From contig CAYVZF010000040.1 in NCBI GenBank assembly GCA_964456095.1, forward strand, positions 1 through 13,094: a stretch of DNA of 13,094 bases, written 5' to 3'. Positions 7,641 through 13,094 of the stretch are shown here, one piece after another; positions within the stretch are counted from its first letter, which is position 1; every line of letters starts with the position of its first letter. This DNA comes from CANRPC01 sp964456095. GTDB taxonomy: Bacteria > Bacillota_I > Bacilli_A > RFN20 > CAG-449. The notes below the pieces were generated by a model that worked only from the letters and a program-made list of their open reading frames with translations, made no database searches and was not told the DNA's origin. Both the position numbers and the translations under genes were made by a program.

Positions 7641-7662
7641 TTTATCCCTTCTTTCTAAATAA

Positions 7663-7671
7663 ATAATAGCA
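7663..7671 (-). promoter_or_regulatory. Extended -10 promoter of hit
   Basis: On the minus strand TGC-TATTAT occupies 7671-7663, an extended -10 with five of six bases of the hexamer. No strong -35 stands 17 bases upstream. The transcript would start near 7656, close before the ribosome binding site. With the next base upstream the motif reads GTGCTATTAT, nearly the same as the promoter at 123-132. Confidence 0.6.
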
Positions 7672-7714
7672 CAAATTATCGATTTTAATATATATTTTCA
7701 AAAATTTTAATTAT

Positions 7715-7743
7715 AAAAAAAGATAGGTTATTAGCCTATCTTT
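7715..7743 (-). terminator. Rho-independent terminator of the lipoprotein operon
   Basis: Read on the minus strand, AAAGATAGG (7743-7735) and CCTATCTTT (7727-7719) form a 9-bp stem around a 7-base loop, followed by more Us from 7718 to 7715. It lies 18 bases after the stop codon of the second lipoprotein and separates this unit from hit. Confidence 0.88.
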
Positions 7744-7760
7744 ATAATTTTTAATTCTTA

Positions 7761-9437
7761 TTAATCTTCGAACAATTCTTCATATGTTGAAGTAATATAA
7801 TCATAGAAGTCTTGATCGTGATATGTTAATCCATATTCTTCAAAATAGTATAATAATGAAGATTCTTGATATGAAGAATTTTCTCCTAATAATATAGCGG
7901 TATTAATTGCTTTTTCTCTTTTTTCAGCATTAATATTTTCCGCTGTTGCTTCACCATCAGCTAAATCGCTTGTTGAATAACTATAGTCATCAACGATAAT
8001 AACATAATATGTTGACGAACTTGAATCATAATGGATTAAGTTTCTAGCAGCTTCTAATGCGGCAGATTTGTCACTTAAATTTGTAATATCATTATCACCA
8101 ATGTTAAATGTGTAATTTGTGTTTTCTTGTTCTTCTGGTAATAAGAATGTTGTTCCGCCAATTGTTGCAACTTTTCTTGATATTGTCATAGAGAATAAGT
8201 TAGAACGGATACTTGATGGAAGACTTGTTAAACCAGTTTTTTCAACAAAGAAATCATCTTCTGTAATATCTTTTGCATTTAATTCACGAGTTTTTAATGT
8301 TCTACCCCAATCTAATGAATATGAATAACTACCAGTATATTCAGAAACTAAATTAGTGATTGTTGAATCTTCATAATCTAACTTTGATCTAATTGAATAT
8401 GTTTCACCGTTTTTTGTAGCAATTTTATTTAAATCATCTTCAATTTCATCATATAAGTTATATAATTTTTCATTACTTAAATTACCTTTTTCGATGAAAT
8501 TTTTAGCTTTAGAATCATCTTCAACAGTTCCTTTCCAAATATTAGCAAGTCTTTCAACGTTGAAGTCATAATTTCCATTACTATTTTTTTCTTCTGGATA
8601 ATAATTACTAGCATTTTCTCCATTAGCAGATGCATATAAGAATCCACCAATATAATTCTTTAATGTACGTAATGCAGAACCTTTATCTTCTGTTGATGAG
8701 TTATCAATTTCAATTGTACGAACATATCTAGCTGCAGATCTACCGATTGTTTTATACTTTTTATTGTATAAATATTTAGCAGTTAATAATCTTTCATAAA
8801 TAATTGGTTTAACTGCCTTTTCGCGATAGTCATCATATTTTTCTCTACCACTAAGTTTGATAGAACCATCTGGATTTTTTACACTAAAGATATCATCGAA
8901 TGTAACATTTTTAACTAATTCAACATCTTTATTAAAGTTGTTATTGTTGTTTTCGACTGCACTTCCATGTCCGTCATTATCTTTGATGTCATATAATGCT
9001 TCTCTTAATTCTTTCGCAAGATTTTCTTCTTGGAATAAATAATCTTCTGAATATTGGCCACCTAATACTTTATCAACCATATAATCATCGATTAATTTTT
9101 CGAATCTTTCTTCTGCAGTAGTATTATCACCTTTTGGTAAGAATCCAACTTCATCGATTGTTTTTAAATTTGAATTATCACCTTTTTCTTTTTGGAATAC
9201 ACCAATTTCTTTCTTTGCAACTTTTAATGATAATTCATCAACAATAGTTGAATTTGCTGTACCTGCATTTATTAGCGAATCATATAAACCAGTAAAATCA
9301 TTTTTATATACTTCTTCACTACCAGTAAATGATACTAATTTATCATCTACATAATTTGGCTTTGCTTCAACTTCACCACATGCAACAAGGAGTGATGTAC
9401 AAGCTAAAATACTAATTAAAATATTCTTTTTCTTCAT
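7761..9437 (-). CDS. Lipoprotein, diverged paralogue of the PrsA-like foldase upstream
   Basis: Exported lipoprotein of 558 residues. The signal peptide MKKKNILISILACTSLLVAC ends in the lipobox LVAC, so Cys20 is lipidated. I do not recognise a named family at once, but the layout follows the preceding gene: both mature proteins begin with C-x-EV and an NYV motif, and both end in a similar SL-YY/YD-Y helical segment. At the place of the parvulin start (VRHILV in the neighbour) it has YVRTIEI (238-244), lacking the His; FNVERLANIWKG (292-303) may match the neighbour's FGNVAEIYS. STYYVIIVDD further on resembles the closing strand. AAGGAGGT (9446-9453) overlaps the neighbour's stop and sits 8 bases before the ATG; the gap between the genes is 14 bases. 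It may be a non-catalytic chaperone partner; that is inferred. Confidence 0.8.
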   Translation of the reverse strand: MKKKNILISILACTSLLVACGEVEAKPNYVDDKLVSFTGSEEVYKNDFTGLYDSLINAGTANSTIVDELSLKVAKKEIGVFQKEKGDNSNLKTIDEVGFLPKGDNTTAEERFEKLIDDYMVDKVLGGQYSEDYLFQEENLAKELREALYDIKDNDGHGSAVENNNNNFNKDVELVKNVTFDDIFSVKNPDGSIKLSGREKYDDYREKAVKPIIYERLLTAKYLYNKKYKTIGRSAARYVRTIEIDNSSTEDKGSALRTLKNYIGGFLYASANGENASNYYPEEKNSNGNYDFNVERLANIWKGTVEDDSKAKNFIEKGNLSNEKLYNLYDEIEDDLNKIATKNGETYSIRSKLDYEDSTITNLVSEYTGSYSYSLDWGRTLKTRELNAKDITEDDFFVEKTGLTSLPSSIRSNLFSMTISRKVATIGGTTFLLPEEQENTNYTFNIGDNDITNLSDKSAALEAARNLIHYDSSSSTYYVIIVDDYSYSTSDLADGEATAENINAEKREKAINTAILLGENSSYQESSLLYYFEEYGLTYHDQDFYDYITSTYEELFED

Positions 9438-9451
9438 TTTACATTACCTCC

Positions 9452-11146
9452 TTATTTAATTCCGAATACATTTTTAATATCATTGTAATCAATCTTATAA
9501 CTATCAAATTCTTTTTGAGTTTTTAAAAGATTGATATAAGTTTCCCATGATTCTTTATAAGTTTCTGTTTCTGAATTTTTTGTATTTGCAATTTTATATG
9601 TCTTATATGTGTTAATACTATCTTTAATTCTTTCATCGATTGTAAAATCAACACCTTTTTTATTTAATTCTTCTATAACATAATCATAAAGGCTGAATTG
9701 AGAATTTGAATCATAAGATTTAACTGCTGATTCGATTTCTTTTGCACGATCAGAATAATTATGTTTATCAGTATTAATAAATGTTACATAACGTTTATCA
9801 TCTTTAACATCATCATCAGTTTTAGGAACATTAACTGAATAATATTTAATTTCTTCTTCTAAACTATATTTATATCCTGCTTCATTAACTTTTGATTCAT
9901 TAACTAAAGGTGAATTTTCAATTAATATGAAGTGAATTCCTTGATAACCGCTGTCAGAAGAACCAGTACCTGCTCTTGTAACTAAGATAGGTCTATTGTT
10001 TTCATCAGATAATACTTTATGTTCAGTACCTTTAACCGTAACTGTAGTAAAGTGCTTGATACCATTAGGATTTGATTCTGCATTATATATTTCGCTATCT
10101 TCAAATTCTATAAATGATAATCCATGATTTGAGAAAAATTCATTGAAAATAACATTTCTTGGATAGAATTGTTCTTTACCATCTTTATAATTTTCACCAT
10201 TTTTATCTTTTGTAGTTTCAGCGTAATTTAATAAATCATTTGATATTGAATATGGGATAAATCTAATAGCATCTTCATATGTATCTTTTGTTGAAGTATC
10301 ATCGATTTTTTCAGGAATTCCTAAACTTTCAGAACCTTTTGTTACATAATTATTTACATATGCATCATATCCGAATACTGCAAATTTGAATTCATTAACA
10401 TATGATGTTTTTCTGCCCATTAATTTATTTAAAGAACCATAATTTGAAGCAGAACTATCTTCTGAATAAATTTCAGCAACGTTACCAAATGTCATAGAAT
10501 CACTTGCTAAGTTTTTAATTACGTTACCTAAGTTTTTAGCTTCTGAAGATGTAATTGTTTCTGATGTTGGGAAAAAACTATTACCAGAAGCACTTACTTT
10601 TACTAAAATATGACGAACATGATATGGATTATCGTTTTCGATAAACTCAGCATGTAATGATTTTTCATTATATTCTGTTCCATCATATAATTGACTTTCA
10701 TAATATTCTTCTTCAAAAACTTCTTTTTTGTAAGATAATTTTACTTTTTCACCATATTCACTTAAATCATCAACATTTTCGTTTTCTAAAAGAGTTGATA
10801 ATTCTTCTTTATAATTTGTGTTATTTGATTTTGCATTTGATTCTGCTTGTTCTTGTAAATCAGTGATTTTACCATCGACATAGTTGGTGATTTCTTGTGT
10901 ATCCTCAACCGCTCTTCCAACAAGTACATCATATACAGCGCTGAATGCTGCAGAAGCACCAGATGAAGTGTTTAGATAATCGCCGAATAGCTCATCTGCA
11001 GTATAATTTTCACGATTGTCGCCAGAACCGATTGTTACAATAACATCTTTTCCGTCGACTACGTAGTTTGTAACTTCATTACAACCTGACATTCCCATTA
11101 AGCCAAGTAAACTAACTACAGAAAGAGCAATAATACGTTTTTTCAT
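9452..11146 (-). CDS. prsA: PrsA-like lipoprotein foldase with expanded parvulin domain
   Basis: Exported lipoprotein of 564 residues, about twice the usual PrsA length. The signal peptide is residues 1-21 with lipobox MSGC, so Cys22 is lipidated. A SurA/PrsA-like N-terminal helical region leads into a parvulin (PpiC) peptidyl-prolyl isomerase domain: YHVRHILVKV (175-184) with His179, then TFGNVAEIYSEDSSASNYGSLN (219-240, two halves of the usual TF-x-A-x2-YSED-x2-S-x3-G-x-L pattern) and FKFAVFGYD. The expected last strand, GYQGIHFILIE (400-410), comes only about 140 residues later, so the domain carries a large insertion. It should help exported proteins fold outside the membrane. I start at 11146: AGGAGG (11154-11159) is 7 bases upstream and gives a proper signal peptide, whereas the in-frame ATG at 11170 does not. 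It is first in a two-gene operon. Confidence 0.85.
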   Translation of the reverse strand: MKKRIIALSVVSLLGLMGMSGCNEVTNYVVDGKDVIVTIGSGDNRENYTADELFGDYLNTSSGASAAFSAVYDVLVGRAVEDTQEITNYVDGKITDLQEQAESNAKSNNTNYKEELSTLLENENVDDLSEYGEKVKLSYKKEVFEEEYYESQLYDGTEYNEKSLHAEFIENDNPYHVRHILVKVSASGNSFFPTSETITSSEAKNLGNVIKNLASDSMTFGNVAEIYSEDSSASNYGSLNKLMGRKTSYVNEFKFAVFGYDAYVNNYVTKGSESLGIPEKIDDTSTKDTYEDAIRFIPYSISNDLLNYAETTKDKNGENYKDGKEQFYPRNVIFNEFFSNHGLSFIEFEDSEIYNAESNPNGIKHFTTVTVKGTEHKVLSDENNRPILVTRAGTGSSDSGYQGIHFILIENSPLVNESKVNEAGYKYSLEEEIKYYSVNVPKTDDDVKDDKRYVTFINTDKHNYSDRAKEIESAVKSYDSNSQFSLYDYVIEELNKKGVDFTIDERIKDSINTYKTYKIANTKNSETETYKESWETYINLLKTQKEFDSYKIDYNDIKNVFGIK

Positions 11147-11179
11147 ATAATTTCCTCCTCTATAAAACATAGCAAGTTA

Positions 11180-11208
11180 ATTTTACATTAACGTGATTTA
11201 CAATTCAA
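11180..11208 (-). promoter_or_regulatory. Probable promoter of the lipoprotein operon
   Basis: On the minus strand TTGAAT (11208-11203) and TAAAAT (11185-11180) are separated by exactly 17 bases; the hexamers match consensus at four and five of six positions. The transcript would start near 11173, giving a 27-base leader. Another possible extended -10, TGC-TATGTT, lies at 11174-11166. Confidence 0.6.
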
Positions 11209-11242
11209 GTAAATTCTTTATCAAATAACTATATTTTTACAA

Positions 11243-11273
11243 AATATAGCACGCGCGCTTGCGTATACGCGAA
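11243..11273. promoter_or_regulatory. GC-rich palindromic patch next to a minus-strand extended -10
   Basis: In otherwise very AT-rich DNA, 11249-11271 is almost all G and C alternation. It contains GCGTATACGC (11261-11270), a perfect 10-base palindrome, with an approximate wider symmetry TTGCG-TATA-CGCGAA (11259-11273). Just beside it on the minus strand is TGC-TATATT (11251-11243), an extended -10 pointing towards the lipoprotein operon. The palindrome would then occupy about -25 to -34 of that promoter, a fitting place for a repressor or activator site. No known operator is recognised. Confidence 0.5.
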
Positions 11274-11323
11274 GGAAACTAACAAAAAAAATAATAATTT
11301 CAATAGATAAAAAATAAAAAAAG

Positions 11324-11354
11324 TTGCAAAAATAAAAAAATAACATAGTATAAC
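11324..11354 (+). promoter_or_regulatory. Candidate promoter of the micro-protein genes
   Basis: TTGCAA (11324-11329) and TATAAC (11349-11354) are fair -35 and -10 hexamers, but the 19-base spacer is long. The same place also reads CATAGTATA (11344-11352), matching the CATANNNTA -10 of mother-cell sporulation sigma factors. As YjcZ-type proteins are linked to spores in Bacillus, this is worth noting, though nothing else here shows that the organism sporulates. Confidence 0.4.
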
Positions 11355-11377
11355 GTGAAAACAAAGGAGGTTAAACT

Positions 11378-11497
11378 ATGAATCCTATGACTGGAAATTG
11401 CTGCCAAAACAATGTTGGTGGAAATAACTTTTTTACATATATACTCATTTTGTTTATCTTAATTGCTATCGTTGGTTGTTATTGCCAATGTTACTAA
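11378..11497 (+). CDS. Tiny Cys-rich single-span membrane protein (YjcZ / tiny-TM-like), first copy
   Basis: A 39-residue protein. AAAGGAGG (11363-11370) is a perfect ribosome binding site 7 bases before the ATG, which is the main reason to call so short a gene. The N-terminus is polar with a Cys8-Cys9 pair and Asn/Gly residues; residues 18-33 (FFTYILILFILIAIVG) are hydrophobic and long enough for one membrane span; the tail is CYCQCY with Cys34, Cys36 and Cys38. The hydrophobic core resembles the Bacillus YjcZ / tiny transmembrane family, which is Gly- and Tyr-rich rather than Cys-rich. It shares with the next gene the FIL-x2-IVGC core and 12 identical bases (11467-11478 and 11566-11577), so the two are tandem duplicates. 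Function is unknown. The five cysteines suggest metal binding or disulphides. Confidence 0.75.
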   Translation: MNPMTGNCCQNNVGGNNFFTYILILFILIAIVGCYCQCY

Positions 11498-11512
11498 GAG
11501 GAGGTGCTTTTG

Positions 11513-11608
11513 ATGAATACAAATAGTACATTTGCTATTATTCTAGTCTTATTTATTTTACTTGTTATCGTTGGTTGCGGCGGATGGTTTACAGGCTGTG
11601 GCTGCTAA
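11513..11608 (+). CDS. Tiny Cys-rich single-span membrane protein (YjcZ / tiny-TM-like), second copy
   Basis: A 31-residue protein with AGGAGGT (11499-11505) 7 bases before the ATG. Residues 7-20 (FAIILVLFILLVIV) form the membrane span and closely match the FAL-IVLFILLIIVG core of YjcZ-family proteins. The short tail is Gly/Cys-rich with Cys22, Cys29 and Cys31 (GCG at 28-30, ending in C). The tail codons are unusually GC-rich for this genome (GGC and TGC). It begins 15 bases after the first copy, so they are co-transcribed, and a terminator follows directly. Orientation and role are unknown; the same family name covers spore-associated and vegetative proteins. The sufC gene lies downstream but has its own promoter. 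Confidence 0.75.
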   Translation: MNTNSTFAIILVLFILLVIVGCGGWFTGCGC

Positions 11609-11618
11609 ATAAAGTTTC

Positions 11619-11650
11619 GGAGGGCAAAGACATCTTTGCTCTTTTTGTTT
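11619..11650 (+). terminator. Rho-independent terminator after the micro-protein genes
   Basis: AGGGCAAAG (11621-11629) pairs with CTTTGCTCT (11634-11642), nine pairs with one G-U, closing a 4-base ACAT loop. Four Ts follow the stem, then GTTT. It begins about 10 bases after the stop of the second micro-protein and separates that unit from sufC. Confidence 0.9.
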
Positions 11651-11662
11651 CATAAATATTTC

Positions 11663-11714
11663 ACAACAAACAAAAAAATTATCATTAAAATTGTACTTAC
11701 TTTTTCTTTGTTGT
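11663..11714. repeat. Long inverted repeat overlapping the sufC promoter
   Basis: Bases 11663-11676 (ACAACAAACAAAAA) pair with 11701-11714 (TTTTTCTTTGTTGT) at 13 of 14 positions, with a single C-C mismatch and a 24-base centre. The centre contains the -35 box and the right arm runs up to the -10 box. If transcription comes from further upstream it would be an RNA hairpin; otherwise a DNA site for a regulator. Part of the match is A-run against T-run. Confidence 0.45.
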
Positions 11715-11719
11715 AGAAT
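11691..11719 (+). promoter_or_regulatory. Probable sufC promoter
   Basis: TTGTAC (11691-11696) and TAGAAT (11714-11719) are 17 bases apart; the -10 has five of six consensus bases and the -35 only three. The start would be near 11726, leaving a leader of about 16 bases with GAGGT (11730-11734) as the ribosome binding site. Confidence 0.5.
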
Positions 11720-11741
11720 AATAACGCTTGAGGTATTAAGA

Positions 11742-12578
11742 ATGGAAACTTTAGAAATTAGAAATTTACATGTAGTTGTAGAAGAAAAAGAAATTTTAAA
11801 AGGTGTTAACTTAAAAGTTAACAAAGGAGAAACACTTGCCCTTTTAGGACCAAATGGACATGGTAAATCGACTTTACTCGCGGTTATAATGGGTAATCCA
11901 AAATATAAAGTAACAGAAGGTGAAATATTACTTGATGGACAAAATTTATTAGAATTATCGGTAGATAAAAGATCTAAAGCAGGCGTTTTTTTAGCAATGC
12001 AATATCCTAGTGAGGTTCCAGGAGTTGTTAATGCTGATTTTTTAAAAAGCGCAATTAATGCTCATAGAGAAAAACCGATTAAACTATTTGAATTTTATAA
12101 AGAATTAGAAAATGCATCAAAAAAGATGAACATTTCAATGGATATGGCTCAAAGATATTTAAATGAAGGATTTTCAGGTGGTGAAAAAAAGCGTAATGAG
12201 ATACTTCAAATGCTTTTATTAAAACCAAAATTAGCAATGCTTGATGAAATAGATTCGGGACTTGATGTTGACGCACTTGTAACAGTTTCTAAGGCAATTT
12301 GTGAATCACAAAACGAAGACACTTCTTTTTTAGTTGTATCACATTATGCTCGTTTATATAGTTTAATTAATCCAACTCGTGCAGTAGTAATGATTAATGG
12401 TAAAATTGCAGTTGATGGTGGGCCAGAATTAATTAGTAGAATTGATAGTGAAGGTTATGAATGGATACAATATGAATTAGGAATTTCTATTAAGAAAGAA
12501 GATGCACAAATGAACACTATCTCAATTGGAACATGCGCGGTTAATGATGCGGCAAGAAAGGATAATAAAAATGATTAA
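11742..12578 (+). CDS. sufC: SufC, Fe-S cluster assembly ATPase
   Basis: Cytoplasmic ABC-type ATPase of the SUF scaffold, acting with SufB and SufD in Fe-S cluster assembly. All motifs are in order: Walker A GPNGHGKST (36-44), Q-loop AMQYP with Gln87, the SufC-type signature FSGGEKKRNE (144-153), Walker B LAMLDEIDSGLD (164-175) and H-loop His201. The protein has 278 residues, 20-30 more than typical SufC; the extra part is a C-terminal tail (about 251-278) containing SIGTCAVN. I start at ATG 11742 because GAGGT lies 7 bases upstream; the in-frame ATG at 11691 would add a non-family peptide and coincide with the promoter. The stop overlaps the sufD start by 8 bases. A terminator and its own promoter upstream show that sufC begins this operon. 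Confidence 0.95.
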   Translation: METLEIRNLHVVVEEKEILKGVNLKVNKGETLALLGPNGHGKSTLLAVIMGNPKYKVTEGEILLDGQNLLELSVDKRSKAGVFLAMQYPSEVPGVVNADFLKSAINAHREKPIKLFEFYKELENASKKMNISMDMAQRYLNEGFSGGEKKRNEILQMLLLKPKLAMLDEIDSGLDVDALVTVSKAICESQNEDTSFLVVSHYARLYSLINPTRAVVMINGKIAVDGGPELISRIDSEGYEWIQYELGISIKKEDAQMNTISIGTCAVNDAARKDNKND

Positions 12579-13094
12579 TCTTTTAGCTGATGAGATAGAT
12601 GGAATTGAAAAAGAGTTATTAAATAATACAAATATTTTTACAATAAAAAAAAGTTTTAAAGATATTTTATTTGTTGATAGTTTTGATAATTTAAATAAAG
12701 TAAAAATTATTATTGATGAAGGATGTGAAGTGCTTTTATTAGAAAAAGATGCTTCAAAAGGAAATGTTGAATATTGTCTAAAAAACGGTTCAATTTTAAG
12801 ACACAATTTATTGATTTTGAATAGCGGTAACAATTCATTAAGAAAATTAAATTTGTCCGAAAATGCTATTTGGGATGCTGTATGTGCTGATTTTTCAAAC
12901 AATTCCTCTAATTTTAAAATTCAATGTTATTTAAATGAAAATAATGCAAAGGGTTCTTTTAAATTATCTGCCTTATCTAAACAAAAAAGTAATAAGATTA
13001 TTGATGTTAATTTTACTCATAATAATATTAATACAGAAAGTAAAATGGAAAATTATGGTGTTTGTAGAGATGCTTCATCCTTATCTTTTGTTGG
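12571..13094 (+). CDS. sufD: SufD-like Fe-S scaffold protein, cut by the window end
   Basis: The first 174 codons of a SufB/SufD-family protein; it continues past the window. AAAGGAT (12557-12563) is 7 bases before the ATG, and the start overlaps sufC by 8 bases, so the two are coupled. From about residue 92 it follows the family core: AIWDAVCADFSNN, then GSFKLSALSKQKSNKIIDV and TESKMENYGVCRDASSLSFVG, matching the beta-helix strands of SufD with its TES-MENYG motif. The N-terminal part ahead of this core is only some 90 residues, much shorter than the helical N-terminal domain of Bacillus SufD, so this looks like a compact SufD. SufB is usually longer and has a Cys and metal-binding residues further on, which cannot be seen here; with sufC directly before it SufD is the better choice. 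Confidence 0.85.
   Translation, partial: MINLLADEIDGIEKELLNNTNIFTIKKSFKDILFVDSFDNLNKVKIIIDEGCEVLLLEKDASKGNVEYCLKNGSILRHNLLILNSGNNSLRKLNLSENAIWDAVCADFSNNSSNFKIQCYLNENNAKGSFKLSALSKQKSNKIIDVNFTHNNINTESKMENYGVCRDASSLSFV

Noticed and set aside
11147..11170. Upstream ATG extending the PrsA-like protein by eight residues
   Set aside because: It would put extra residues before the signal peptide and swallow the AGGAGG that serves ATG 11146.
11691..11741. Upstream ATG-like extension of SufC
   Set aside because: The extra 17 residues are not SufC-like and the stretch carries the promoter; ATG 11742 has its own ribosome binding site.
11558..11824. 88-codon minus-strand open frame
   Set aside because: Runs antisense through a micro-protein gene, a terminator and the sufC start; no family resemblance.
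12522..12902. 126-codon minus-strand open frame
   Set aside because: Antisense to the sufC end and the SufD-like frame, which has clear family motifs and a ribosome binding site.
1..13094. Mycoplasma-type genetic code (TGA as Trp)
   Set aside because: Trp positions use TGG throughout and no coding region has an in-frame TGA. The lack of TGA stops is explained by AT bias and the small sample.
1..13094. CRISPR array, tRNA, rRNA, riboswitch or transposon
   Set aside because: I saw no regularly spaced repeats, no cloverleaf or rRNA-like GC-rich segment, no recognisable riboswitch core and no transposase or terminal inverted repeats.

Overview
The window comes from an AT-rich, Gram-positive-type genome, most likely an anaerobic, fermentative member of the Bacilli (the Erysipelotrichia / RF39 / Mollicutes-related side is my guess, not proven). 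Reasons: very low G+C, strong AGGAGG-type ribosome binding sites before nearly every gene, lipoprotein signal peptides, a Gram-positive PrsA-type foldase, YhaM and RecX of Firmicutes type, bifunctional AdhE, and a SUF operon that starts with sufC-sufD. Trp is encoded by TGG. Every stop seen is TAA, except one TAG; no TGA stop occurs in the window, and no CDS contains an in-frame TGA, so nothing points to the mycoplasma code.

Layout. (1) 1-4373, plus strand: a tight four-gene operon from an extended -10 promoter. It holds a multispanning LPG-synthase-TM/UPF0104 'flippase-like' membrane protein, a GT4 glycosyltransferase resembling diacylglycerol glucosyltransferases, RecX, and the YhaM 3'-5' exoribonuclease. 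All junctions overlap or are only a few bases wide. (2) 4374-7220: adhE alone, behind its own promoter with a near-perfect catabolite-responsive element. It ends in a strong bidirectional terminator shared with the convergent gene. (3) 7218-11146, minus strand: a HIT-family protein with its own promoter. Upstream of it, in a separate unit, lie two large tandem lipoproteins. The first is a PrsA-like foldase with an unusually expanded parvulin domain; the second looks like its diverged paralogue without a recognisable catalytic site. (4) 11147-11377: a divergent intergenic region with a striking GC-rich palindromic patch and promoters on both strands. (5) 11378-11650: two tandem tiny Cys-rich single-span membrane proteins (YjcZ / tiny-TM type), then a terminator. 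(6) 11651-13094: the start of a SUF Fe-S operon, sufC then sufD (sufD cut by the window end).

The genes make sense as envelope and housekeeping functions. The flippase-like protein and GT probably make and perhaps translocate a membrane glycolipid. The lipoproteins fold exported proteins. AdhE regenerates NAD+ in fermentation under catabolite control. SUF builds Fe-S clusters. The yhaM / prsA / hit neighbourhood recalls the Bacillus yha-prsA-hit-ecs region.

I see no CRISPR array, tRNA, rRNA, transposon or defence locus. The best candidates for something undescribed are the Cys-rich micro-protein pair before suf, the GC-rich palindrome in the divergent region, the pseudo-foldase paralogue, and a long inverted repeat over the sufC promoter. 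No gene-free stretch exceeds 300 bases.
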